Below, piece by piece: positions 25,188 through 33,157 of a stretch of DNA of 64,000 bases; position 1 is the first letter of the stretch; the number at the start of each line of letters is the position of its first letter. Origin of the DNA: Mycolicibacterium parafortuitum (GTDB taxonomy: Bacteria; Actinomycetota; Actinomycetes; Mycobacteriales; Mycobacteriaceae); NCBI RefSeq assembly GCF_002086815.1, contig NZ_MVID01000030.1, positions 20,741-84,740 on the forward strand. Reading direction: 5' to 3'. Both the position numbers and the translations under genes were made by a program. The notes beneath the pieces were generated by a model. The model saw nothing but the letters and a program-made list of their open reading frames with translations, had not been told where the DNA came from and searched no databases.

Positions 25188-26713
25188 CGCAGGACGGCGC
25201 GGTTCCCGTTGTCCGTGGGCGTGACAGTGACTTTCGCGCCGAGCGGGTCGCCGTCGCTCATCAGCGCCACCAGGTCGGCGTCCTCGGTCGTCGCCATGAA
25301 CCGGGAGCCGTCGGCGTCGAGCCTGCCGACGATGATCCCGGTGCGCACGGGCCAGTCGTAGCGCACCGAGTACGTCTCGATGGTCCCGGCGCCGTCCGGC
25401 GTCTTGACCACCGGGACCGCGGGACGCTCGGCGATCTGCGCGTTCAGGTCCGCGCTGCGCGAGGTGCGCCAGTCGACCGGGGTGGTCGAGTAGATGCCGA
25501 CCGAGTACTTGCTCATGATGCCGCCGTTGGCGCCGACGAGGCCGAATTCGCCTGGTGTGTCCCGCATCCGGGATACGGTCTCGGCGATACCGTGCAGCGA
25601 GTAGCTGTTTCCGGGGCCACCGAAGTACGGCAGGCCGCCGGTCAGGGTCAGACCCCGCGGATCGTCGGTGGCCAGTCCGAGCGCCTCGCAGATCACGAAG
25701 ACCGGGAACGGGAAGCAGCTGTACAGGTCGAAGGTGGCGATGTCGTCGACGGCGATGCCGGCCACGCGCAGCGCCTCGCCGGCGGCGTGCACCGCGGCCG
25801 GGCTCGCCCCCAGGTCGGCGCGTGCCAGCAGCGGCTGCTCGACCAGGTCCGAATGGCCGTGCAGGTAGACCCATTTGTGTTCCGGCACAGCGAGTCCGCG
25901 CGCGGCCTCGACGGACATCAGGATCGCGGCGGCACCCTGGTTGACGGTGTCGCGGGCCACCAGCAACCGGGGATAGGGATCGCAGATCATCCGGTTCTCG
26001 TCGGTGACCGTCTCGACCTCTTCGACCGAGCGCTCCACCGGAGACGACGAGAACGGGTTCTTCGCAGCCACTTTGGACATCGGGGCGAACAGTTCGGCCA
26101 TCTGATGGCGGTATTGCGCGACGCCGAGGCCGAGGCGGGCGCGCCTGGCGTTGTCGAGCAGACCGTACTGCACCGGGGCGCCGGTGAGCCCGTGCGCGAC
26201 GGTGTATTCGTCGATGTAGTTGAAGATCTGGTGGCCACGGTCTTCGAGTTGACCGTCGACGTCCTCGGTGAAGTCGGGCTTGTCGTCACGGGAGGCGAAG
26301 TACTTGGCCGTCGACCCGGGTTCGGATCCCATGATCATCACGACGTCGGCGTCGCCACCGACGATCAGTGCGCCCGCCTCGGTGACGAGCTTCTGCGGCC
26401 CCTGTCCCCCGACGGGTTCCAGCACCACCCTGGCCGGGTCGCCGCCCACTCGCCGCATCACCGAGCGCGGGTAGTTGTTCGACTTGCCGAGGACAGCGGG
26501 CATCGGGCCCGAGATCTCGAACTGCCGGAGCCCGAAGACCGTGTCGATCGCGGCGGCGACGGCCGCCGAGTCGGCACCGGTGTCGGCCAGTGCGGCGGTG
26601 ACGGCCGCGGCGGCCAGGTCGACCGCCGACATCCCGCGGTATCCGGGGTCGTCGATGCGCTCGGTGAACTGCCCGACGCCGACGATCACCGGGGTTCGTG
26701 GATCCACTGCCAT
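25184..26713 (-). CDS. Acetyl-CoA acetyltransferase/thiolase-like protein
   Basis: 509 residues from the ATG at 26713. The N-terminus RTPVIVGVGQFTERI and DLAAAAVTAALADTG are thiolase-like, followed by GGQGPQKLVTEAGALIVGGDADVVMIMGSE, where classical thiolases have the catalytic Cys segment. I do not see a clear Cys nucleophile there, as in many SCP2-thiolase-like or lipid-transfer relatives. An extra C-terminal ~90 residues (IETYSVRYDWPVRTGIIVGRL) resembles the OB-fold-like tail of Rv1867-type proteins. It probably binds or cleaves a beta-ketoacyl-CoA. A KstR-box match lies 33 bases upstream of the start. Confidence 0.78.
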   Translation of the reverse strand: MAVDPRTPVIVGVGQFTERIDDPGYRGMSAVDLAAAAVTAALADTGADSAAVAAAIDTVFGLRQFEISGPMPAVLGKSNNYPRSVMRRVGGDPARVVLEPVGGQGPQKLVTEAGALIVGGDADVVMIMGSEPGSTAKYFASRDDKPDFTEDVDGQLEDRGHQIFNYIDEYTVAHGLTGAPVQYGLLDNARRARLGLGVAQYRHQMAELFAPMSKVAAKNPFSSSPVERSVEEVETVTDENRMICDPYPRLLVARDTVNQGAAAILMSVEAARGLAVPEHKWVYLHGHSDLVEQPLLARADLGASPAAVHAAGEALRVAGIAVDDIATFDLYSCFPFPVFVICEALGLATDDPRGLTLTGGLPYFGGPGNSYSLHGIAETVSRMRDTPGEFGLVGANGGIMSKYSVGIYSTTPVDWRTSRSADLNAQIAERPAVPVVKTPDGAGTIETYSVRYDWPVRTGIIVGRLDADGSRFMATTEDADLVALMSDGDPLGAKVTVTPTDNGNRAVLR

Positions 26714-26745
26714 GCTGCCGCCTTCCAGTTACTTCGAAAGGCTAA

Positions 26746-26759
26746 TAGAACACGTTGCA
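26746..26759. promoter_or_regulatory. KstR-box match before the thiolase-like gene
   Basis: TAGAACACGTTGCA fits TnnAACnnGTTnnA fully. It is 33 bases upstream of the thiolase-like start at 26713 and 83 bases from the divergent ATPase gene, so the thiolase-like gene is the likelier target. Confidence 0.65.
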
Positions 26760-26792
26760 GAGCGGCCAGCGGGCCAGATAGCAGTCAGAATT

Positions 26793-26832
26793 GACGTACA
26801 TCAGCCTTGATGTACGTCTGGCCAGACGTACA
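26793..26832 (+). promoter_or_regulatory. Palindromic operator plus extra half-site before the AAA+ operon
   Basis: GACGTACATCA (26793-26803) and TGATGTACGTC (26808-26818) are perfect 11-base inverted repeats with a GCCT spacer; a third AGACGTACA half-site follows at 26824-26832. The block ends ten bases before the GTG of the first ATPase, the position expected for a repressor that tightly controls the operon. The binding protein is unknown; the HTH of the second ATPase is one candidate. Confidence 0.7.
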
Positions 26833-26841
26833 CTTGGTGGC

Positions 26842-27993
26842 GTGAGCTGGGAACCGCGCCCGATGTCGCTCGTGGTCGGTGGCGTCGTCCCGACCGAGGA
26901 CGTCGTCGGCCGGGTCCGCGAATCCAACGAGGTGCTCGCCTCGCTGCCGCACTCGGGTGCGGTGCTCGTCGGCGACCGCAGACACGGCAAGACCTCCCTG
27001 GCACGGCTGGTCCAGCGGATGGCCGCCGATTCTGGCGCCGTCGTCGTCTCGGTCAGCGCCGAACGGGAGAGCTATGCCGAGTTCGTGTCCGCGCTACTCG
27101 CCGAACTCGGCCGGCTCGACCCGGCGTGGGCCCAGGAACTGGCCAAGATCCGGCTCACCCTGACCGCGGGCCCGGTACAGCTGCAGCGCGACAGCCGGGC
27201 CGCGGCCACTCTGGACGATCTGCTGCACCGCGCCATCCGGCGGGCCGACGGACGCATCCTGGCGCTGTTCATCGACGAGGTCAGCGTGCTGGCCCGCAAC
27301 CTGGAACGCGCCGCTCCGGGATCCGGGGACACGTTCCTGCATCTGCTGCGCCGCGTCCGTCAGGAGAACCCCGGCCGCGTCGCGACCGTGCTGTCCGGAT
27401 CGATCGGCTTTCACCACGTGTCGGCGGACGCCCCGAGCACCGTCAACGACATCCCGAAGATCGCGGTCGGGCCGATCCGCTCCGACCACGCGACCTATCT
27501 CGCCCAGTGCCTGCTGCTGGGCAGCGGCACCCCGACCACAGATCAGTACGCGGTGGCCGCCGCGATCGCCGCGGCGGCCGAGAACGTGCCGTACTACATC
27601 CAGCATCTGGTCGCCGCGGCACGCAAGTCCTGGCACGACACCGGGGTGGCGCCCTACCCCGAGCTGGTGGACCTGCTGGTCCTCGACGCGATCGGCAACC
27701 CGTACGACCCGTGGGATCTGCGGCACTACCGGGACCGGCTGCCGCACTACTACGGCGACGACGCCCCGGCGATCGCCGGGGTGCTCGACATCTACGCGCA
27801 CGCCGGCGGACCACTGGACGTCGACACCGTGCTGATGCGGCTGCGCAGCGAGGGAAGTCCGATCGCCGACCGCGCTCAGCTGGTGTCCTTCCTCGAGCGG
27901 CTCACGCTCGACCACTACCTGACCCGCGCCGGGGATGCCGACCGGTTCTCGTCCCCGCTGTTGCAGCGCGCGTGGAAAGCCATGCGCCGGTGA
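26842..27993 (+). CDS. AAA+ ATPase of the ORC/Cdc6-like (AAA_16) type, first of a pair
   Basis: 383 residues from the GTG at 26842. Walker A is VLVGDRRHGKTSLARLVQR near residue 45; Walker B is ILALFIDEVSVLARNLER near residue 137; a sensor-like VATVLSGSIGFHHV follows near residue 180. The C-terminal ~150 residues are helical and may form a winged-helix lid (AIAGVLDIYAHAGGPLDVDTVLMRL). No nuclease, transmembrane or toxin motif is seen. Its stop overlaps the GTG of a second ATPase, so the two proteins are made in a fixed ratio and probably act together. I know of no characterised pair with this layout; DNA remodelling, regulation or defence are all possible. Confidence 0.75.
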   Translation: MSWEPRPMSLVVGGVVPTEDVVGRVRESNEVLASLPHSGAVLVGDRRHGKTSLARLVQRMAADSGAVVVSVSAERESYAEFVSALLAELGRLDPAWAQELAKIRLTLTAGPVQLQRDSRAAATLDDLLHRAIRRADGRILALFIDEVSVLARNLERAAPGSGDTFLHLLRRVRQENPGRVATVLSGSIGFHHVSADAPSTVNDIPKIAVGPIRSDHATYLAQCLLLGSGTPTTDQYAVAAAIAAAAENVPYYIQHLVAAARKSWHDTGVAPYPELVDLLVLDAIGNPYDPWDLRHYRDRLPHYYGDDAPAIAGVLDIYAHAGGPLDVDTVLMRLRSEGSPIADRAQLVSFLERLTLDHYLTRAGDADRFSSPLLQRAWKAMRR

Positions 27994-29081
27994 GCCGTCC
28001 GCTGCTGTTCACGCCCGCCGCGGCGAACGCGGACGAGCTCGACGAGCTGACGGTCGGACGCACCGATCTCCTCGAGACGCTGACCGACCGCATCGTCTCG
28101 TCGGCGCGCGACGGCTCCCGCCCGCACACCCTGCTGGTGGCGCCGCGGGGCGCGGGAAAGACCCACGCGCTGCGCGTCGCGGTGCACCGGGCGCTGTCCG
28201 ACCCGGCAACCGCGAAAGCCGTTCTGCCCGTGCCGATCGCCGAGGACTCACTGGCCATCGGCTCGTATGCCGATCTGCTGGCCGAGGCCGCCCGCGCGAT
28301 CGGGCCGGCCCTCGCCGACGAGGTCGCACCGATGCGCGGCATCCGCGACACCGTCGGGATGGAGGCCGCGATCCTGGCCGCGGCGGCCGGAAGGATGGTG
28401 CTGCTGACGATCGAGAACCTGGACCGGGTGTTCGAGGCCATCGGCGATAAGGGGCAGGGCAGCCTGCGCGCATGGGTCGAAACATCGACGGCGGTAGTGG
28501 TTTTCGGGACCGCCCCGGCACTGTTCCCCGGCGTGGCGTCGCGCGAGTACCCGTGGTACGGGTCGTTCATCGTCGAATCGGTGCCCGCATTGACCCCCGG
28601 GGACGCCGCCGATCTGGTGCGGCGGATGGCCCTTCGGCGCGGCGACACCGCTCTCGAGGCGTTCGTCGCCTCGGCGGACGGGCGCGACTGCGTCGCAAGG
28701 ATTCACGACATCATCGGCGGCACACCGCGGCTGTGGCATCTGCTGGCCGAGACCGCCGACGCGGGCGCGCTGGCCACGGTATCGCCGGCCGTCGACGCGC
28801 TACTCGACCGGCTCGCACCGCACTATCAGCATCTGCTGTGGGGGCTGCCCCCCGGCGAGCAACGCCTGGTCGTCGAACTCGCCCGCGGCACCGGTCCGCG
28901 GTCGGTGTCCGATCTCGCTGCCGCCGTGGGGGTTTCGAACCAGTCGGCATCGGCGGCGCTGGGTCGGTTGGCGGCCGGGCGGTGGGTGCACTCGTCGAAG
29001 GCCGACGGGGACCGCCGCACGTCGTGGTATGACCTCACCGACCCGCTGCTGCGGCGCTATCTGCAATTCCGGGACCGCTGA
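27990..29081 (+). CDS. AAA+ ATPase with C-terminal winged HTH, second of a pair
   Basis: 363 residues from the GTG at 27990 (GTGA overlap). Walker A is LLVAPRGAGKTHALRVAV near residue 48; Walker B is MVLLTIENLDRVFEAI near residue 137, where the catalytic position reads ENLD; sensor 1 is AVVVFGTAPALFPGV. The C-terminal ~85 residues form a MarR-like winged HTH: VVELARGTGPRSVSDLAAAV, then SNQSASAALGRLAAGRWVHS and RTSWYDLTDPLLRRYL. It therefore looks like a nucleotide-switched DNA-binding protein. It is divergent in sequence from its partner despite the same domain type. The genes are followed by a strong hairpin. Confidence 0.75.
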   Translation: MSRPLLFTPAAANADELDELTVGRTDLLETLTDRIVSSARDGSRPHTLLVAPRGAGKTHALRVAVHRALSDPATAKAVLPVPIAEDSLAIGSYADLLAEAARAIGPALADEVAPMRGIRDTVGMEAAILAAAAGRMVLLTIENLDRVFEAIGDKGQGSLRAWVETSTAVVVFGTAPALFPGVASREYPWYGSFIVESVPALTPGDAADLVRRMALRRGDTALEAFVASADGRDCVARIHDIIGGTPRLWHLLAETADAGALATVSPAVDALLDRLAPHYQHLLWGLPPGEQRLVVELARGTGPRSVSDLAAAVGVSNQSASAALGRLAAGRWVHSSKADGDRRTSWYDLTDPLLRRYLQFRDR

Positions 29082-29104
29082 AACGCAGGACTTCTCACAC
29101 GCAA

Positions 29105-29162
29105 CGAGCGCGCGCATTTGCACGGTTGCGACGGGTTGTCGCGGTGCAAACACGCGCGCTCG
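29105..29162. terminator. Long hairpin between convergent genes
   Basis: CGAGCGCGCGCATTTGCAC (29105-29123) pairs with GTGCAAACACGCGCGCTCG (29144-29162) at 17 of 19 positions. The 20-base loop itself holds a GCGAC/GTCGC mini-stem. It sits 23 bases past the AAA+ operon and 14 bases past sucD, so it can act on both strands. A similar CGAGC...GCTCG hairpin is found at 40173-40230. Confidence 0.75.
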
Positions 29163-29176
29163 CGGTGCGGCGAAAG

Positions 29177-30079
29177 TTACAGGCTCTCGAAGATCTCGCG
29201 GGCCAGCTTGGCGGTCTCCGAAGGCGTCTTGCCGACCTTCACGCCGGCGGCCTCGAGGGCCTCCTTCTTGGCGGCCGCGGTGCCCGACGAACCGGACACG
29301 ATGGCGCCGGCGTGGCCCATCGTCTTGCCCTCCGGTGCGGTGAAGCCCGCGACGTAGCCGACGACCGGCTTGCTGACGTTGGCCTTGATGTAATCGGCCG
29401 CACGCTCCTCGGCGTCGCCGCCGATCTCGCCGATCATCACGATGACCTTGGTCTCCGGATCCTTCTCGAACGCCTCGATCGCGTCGATGTGGGTGGTGCC
29501 GATGACCGGGTCGCCGCCGATGCCGATGGCGGTGGAGAAGCCGAGATCGCGCAGCTCGTACATCATCTGGTAGGTCAGCGTGCCGGACTTCGACACCAGG
29601 CCGATCGGGCCCTTGCCGGTGATGTTGTTCGGCGTGATGCCGACCAGCGACTCACCGGGGGTGATGATGCCCGGGCAGTTGGGACCGATGATGCGGGTCT
29701 TCTGCCCCTTGTCGACGTTGTAGGCCCACGCGTAGGCGCTGTCCTGCACCGGGATGCCCTCGGTGATGACGACCAGCAGCGGGATCTCGGCGTCGATGGC
29801 CTCGATGATGGCGTCCTTGGAGAACGCCGGCGGCACGAACGCGATCGACACGTCGGCGCCGGTCTCCTTCATCGCCTCGGCGACCGAGCCGAACACCGGG
29901 AGCTCGATCTCGTTGCCGTCTTTGTCTTCGTGCTTGACGGTCGTGCCGGCCTTGCGGGCGTTGACGCCGCCGACGACCTGGGTGCCGGCCTTGAGCATCA
30001 GCTTGGTGTGCTTGGTGCCCTCGCCGCCGGTGATGCCCTGGACGATGACCTTGGAGTCCTTGTTCAGATAAATCGACAT
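29177..30079 (-). CDS. sucD: Succinyl-CoA synthetase (ADP-forming), alpha subunit
   Basis: 300 residues. The CoA-binding N-terminal domain shows IVQGITGGEGTKHT and VVGGVNARKAGTTV; the ligase region has GPNCPGIITPGESLVGI; the phosphorylated active-site histidine is in MGHAGAIVSGSSGTAAAK near residue 247. It interconverts succinyl-CoA and succinate with substrate-level phosphorylation in the TCA cycle. It lies 22 bases behind sucC and is transcribed with it. Length and order match Rv0952. Confidence 0.98.
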   Translation of the reverse strand: MSIYLNKDSKVIVQGITGGEGTKHTKLMLKAGTQVVGGVNARKAGTTVKHEDKDGNEIELPVFGSVAEAMKETGADVSIAFVPPAFSKDAIIEAIDAEIPLLVVITEGIPVQDSAYAWAYNVDKGQKTRIIGPNCPGIITPGESLVGITPNNITGKGPIGLVSKSGTLTYQMMYELRDLGFSTAIGIGGDPVIGTTHIDAIEAFEKDPETKVIVMIGEIGGDAEERAADYIKANVSKPVVGYVAGFTAPEGKTMGHAGAIVSGSSGTAAAKKEALEAAGVKVGKTPSETAKLAREIFESL

Positions 30080-30101
30080 AGCTGTGTTTCCCCTAAGTCC
30101 G

Positions 30102-31265
30102 CTACTTGTTCGCCAGCTCGGCGGCCTTGTCGGCGCCGGAGTCCATGGTGTCGGCCTGGATCACCAGCGGGTGGTTGGCTTCGGCCAGGATGCGACGGCC
30201 TTCGTCGACGTTGTTGCCGTCGAGGCGGACCACGAGCGGCTTGTTGGCCTCGTCACCGAGGATCCGCAGCGCCTTGACGATGCCGTTGGCGACCGCGTCG
30301 CAGGCGGTGATGCCGCCGAAGACGTTCACGAACACGCTCTTGACCTGGCTGTCGTTCAGGATCACGTCCAGGCCGGCGGCCATCACCTCGGCCGAGGCGC
30401 CGCCGCCGATGTCGAGGAAGTTGGCCGGCTTCACGCCGCCGTGGGCCTCACCGGCGTACGCGACGACGTCCAGGGTCGACATGACGAGCCCGGCGCCGTT
30501 GCCGATGATGCCGACCTCGCCGTCGAGCTTGACGTAGTTGAGGTCGTTCTCCTTGGCCTTGAGCTCAAGGGGATCGGTGGCGTCCTTGTCCTCGAACTCG
30601 GCGTGGCCGGGCTGGCGGAAGTCGGCGTTGGCGTCCAGGGTGACCTTGCCGTCCAGGGCGAGGATCTGATCGTCGGGGGTGCGCACCAGCGGGTTCACCT
30701 CGACCAGGGTGGCGTCCTCCTTGGTGAACACCTCCCACAGCTTCTGGATGGTGACCGCGGCGGCGTCGAGCACCTCGGCGGGCAGGTGGCCCTTCTCGGC
30801 GATCTCGCGGGCGAACGCCAGGTCGACACCCTTGACGGCGTCGACGGGCACCTTGGCCAGCCGTTCGGGCTTGGTCGCGGCGACTTCTTCGATCTCCATA
30901 CCGCCCTCGACCGAGCACATGGCCAGGTAGGTGCGGTTGGAGCGGTCCAGCAGGAAGGAGATGTAGTACTCCTCGGCGATGTCGCTGGCCTCGGCCACGA
31001 GCAGCTTCTTGACGACATGGCCCTTGATGTCGAGGCCGAGGATGTTCTGTGCGTGGGTGAACGCGTCCTCAGGGGTCGCGGCGTACTTCACGCCACCGGC
31101 CTTACCGCGGCCGCCGACCTTGACCTGCGCCTTGACCATCACGGGCTTGCCGATTTCGGTGGCGATGGCCTTCGCGTCCTCGGCGCTGTCGGTGACGCGG
31201 CCGGGCGTGGTGGGAACGTTGTGCTTGGCGAACAGCTCTTTCGCCTGATACTCGAAGAGGTCCAT
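30102..31265 (-). CDS. sucC: Succinyl-CoA synthetase (ADP-forming), beta subunit
   Basis: 387 residues from the ATG at 31265. The ATP-grasp domain begins MDLFEYQAKELFAKHNVPTT and includes PVMVKAQVKVGGRGKAGGVK; the C-terminal CoA-ligase domain has NGAGLVMSTLDVVAYAG, PANFLDIGGGASAEV and SVFVNVFGGITACDAVANGI. It is the nucleotide-binding subunit of the TCA-cycle enzyme. It precedes sucD in the same operon; the promoter lies in the 31266-31528 gap, divergent from the M23 peptidase gene. Confidence 0.98.
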   Translation of the reverse strand: MDLFEYQAKELFAKHNVPTTPGRVTDSAEDAKAIATEIGKPVMVKAQVKVGGRGKAGGVKYAATPEDAFTHAQNILGLDIKGHVVKKLLVAEASDIAEEYYISFLLDRSNRTYLAMCSVEGGMEIEEVAATKPERLAKVPVDAVKGVDLAFAREIAEKGHLPAEVLDAAAVTIQKLWEVFTKEDATLVEVNPLVRTPDDQILALDGKVTLDANADFRQPGHAEFEDKDATDPLELKAKENDLNYVKLDGEVGIIGNGAGLVMSTLDVVAYAGEAHGGVKPANFLDIGGGASAEVMAAGLDVILNDSQVKSVFVNVFGGITACDAVANGIVKALRILGDEANKPLVVRLDGNNVDEGRRILAEANHPLVIQADTMDSGADKAAELANK

Positions 31266-31528
31266 TGACTTCGGAACATCCCTGTCTGTGAGCGGCTAGA
31301 GGTAAGGCCCGACGGGCTCGGGCTGACTGTATCGAGCCGAGTGGGTGGCGTTGTCATCGCCTCCCGCTCATGTGGTCGATCTCACCGCAGGCCGAACCGT
31401 GATTCAAGTCACATTCTGGGTGGGAATATCGTCTCGGGTTGCCACTCGTATTGGAATTTGGTTAACGTCCACTGGTCTAAGTAACGGTCTGATCACGACG
31501 ACTCCCCGAACGTTAAGGACTTTTCAGG

Positions 31529-32584
31529 TTGCCTCAGCATCGTCTGCCCCGCTCCCGCGAGGCCTCCACGACGCCCGGCTCAACTGAGGTCACCGAGATC
31601 ATCCCGTTCGACGCCTTCGGCGAGTTCGCCGATCTTGACTGCGCAGATTCTTTGTCGCAGGGGCCTTTTGACCGCGACACCGAAGTGATCCACGCCCCCG
31701 AACTCGACGACCTGTTCGACGACGACGATCCGATACCGGTGCATCTCGTCGTTCCGAGCGAGTTCCGCGCCGATCCCGCCGCCGAGCGCCGCTCCGCCTC
31801 CCGCGCATACCGCGACAGCCACACCGATTTGAGTGACGGCGCAGCAAAGACCGACAAGATCGATATGCGGGCCCGTAAAGGCCAGCATCGCAAGCAGGAA
31901 GTGCCGGTGAAGGGCCGCCTGGTGGTCGCGGCGATGGCTGTCGGAGCAACCGCCGCCGGCGCGTACACGATGACCAAGAACGCTGCCGCCGAACCTGCCG
32001 AGACCGTGCTCGCGGCGGATCAGACCACGCTCGGCGACGGAACCGTCATCACCGGGTCCGAGGGTGGCATGCAGGTCATCTCCGTCGCCCCGGCCTCCAA
32101 TTCGATCGTGCACGCCGAGGAGATCACCAAGGCCGCGGCGTTCGCCCAGGAACGCGCCGAGCGCGAAGCCCGCCTCACCAAGCCCCAGTTCGCGATGCCG
32201 ACCACCGGCGTGTGGACGTCGGGCTTCGGCTACCGCTGGGGTGTCCTGCATGCGGGCATCGACATCGCCAACGCGATCGGGACACCGATTCAGGCCGCCG
32301 CCGACGGCGTCGTGATCGCCGCGGGCCCGGAGGGCGGCTACGGCAACCTGGTGAAGCTGCGCCACGCGGACGGAACCGTCACGCTCTACGGCCACAACAG
32401 CTCGGTCCTGGTCAACGTCGGCGAGCGGGTGATGGCCGGCGACCAGATCGCCAAGATGGGCAACACCGGCAATTCCACCGGTCCGCACTGCCACTTCGAG
32501 GTGCACCTCAACGGCACCGACCGGGTCGACCCGGTCGGCTGGCTGGCCAAGCGGGGGCTCTCCCCCGGCGGCTACGTTGGCTGA
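31529..32584 (+). CDS. M23-family metallopeptidase, membrane-anchored (Rv0950c-like)
   Basis: 351 residues if the TTG at 31529 is used, supported by AAGGA nine bases upstream. An acidic N-terminal ~120 residues is cytoplasmic, followed by one membrane segment (GRLVVAAMAVGATAAGAY, residues ~128-146), a short linker, and a C-terminal LytM/M23 domain. The zinc motifs are intact: HAGID (His and Asp, near residue 246) and the HxH in GPHCHFEVHL near residue 326. Such proteins cut or bind peptidoglycan cross-links outside the membrane. The 263-base upstream gap is moderately AT-rich and shared with sucC; I see no recognised riboswitch in it. Confidence 0.88.
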   Translation: MPQHRLPRSREASTTPGSTEVTEIIPFDAFGEFADLDCADSLSQGPFDRDTEVIHAPELDDLFDDDDPIPVHLVVPSEFRADPAAERRSASRAYRDSHTDLSDGAAKTDKIDMRARKGQHRKQEVPVKGRLVVAAMAVGATAAGAYTMTKNAAAEPAETVLAADQTTLGDGTVITGSEGGMQVISVAPASNSIVHAEEITKAAAFAQERAEREARLTKPQFAMPTTGVWTSGFGYRWGVLHAGIDIANAIGTPIQAAADGVVIAAGPEGGYGNLVKLRHADGTVTLYGHNSSVLVNVGERVMAGDQIAKMGNTGNSTGPHCHFEVHLNGTDRVDPVGWLAKRGLSPGGYVG

Positions 32585-33157
32585 GTGGCCGACGAGTCTT
32601 CTGATTCCACCGAAGAGACGCGGATACTCCGCCGCGCGCCGCTGAACACCGGTTCGCAGCCCGTCAGCGCCTCCGCTGATCCACCGACGGGCATCCTGCG
32701 GCGTCACCCCACGGGCGCCCTCCCCATCCTCGCCGGGCCTGTTTCTGAGCCCGCCACCCAGGCCGTCCCGCACATCGGGCCCACCGCGCCCGACCCGAGG
32801 TTCGCGATCGCGACGACGGTCTTGAGCATCGTGTCGGGGTGGGGCACCGCCGTGATCGCGACCGACCTGATCACCGGCTGGTGGGCGACGGATCCACTGT
32901 TCTGCATCGCGATGGGCTTCCTGGCGGCGGTGTCGGCCGCCGCGTCGATCAGCGGGGTGATCGCGCTGCTGCTGCGCAGGCGCACCGCGCGCCTGCTGAT
33001 CGTGGTCGGCGCGGTGATCGCGTTGCTGATCTTCGCCGGCCTTTTCGTCGCCGGGGCGGCGCTGCCGGCACCGGTCTACGCACTGCCGCTGTTGCCCGCG
33101 GCGTCGATCGTTTCCGCCGCGCTGCCCGGCACGGCGCGGTGGAGCCGCACCGACTGA
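32585..33157 (+). CDS. Small membrane protein of unknown function
   Basis: 190 residues with a GTG start directly following the M23 peptidase stop, so the two are coupled. The N-terminal ~75 residues are polar with repeated ILRR-P segments (RILRRAPLN and GILRRHPTG). Four hydrophobic segments follow (ATTVLSIVSGWGTAVI; FCIAMGFLAAVSAAASISGVI; LLIVVGAVIALLIFAGLFVA; ALPLLPAASIVSAAL). No enzyme motif is seen. Its gene abuts the convergent helicase gene with no gap. It may assist the peptidase at the membrane, which is only inference from coupling. Confidence 0.75.
   Translation: MADESSDSTEETRILRRAPLNTGSQPVSASADPPTGILRRHPTGALPILAGPVSEPATQAVPHIGPTAPDPRFAIATTVLSIVSGWGTAVIATDLITGWWATDPLFCIAMGFLAAVSAAASISGVIALLLRRRTARLLIVVGAVIALLIFAGLFVAGAALPAPVYALPLLPAASIVSAALPGTARWSRTD

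Noticed and set aside
31266..31528. c-di-AMP (ydaO-type) riboswitch before the M23 peptidase gene
   Set aside because: The position is suggestive for wall hydrolases, but I could not find the conserved core bases or a consistent fold.
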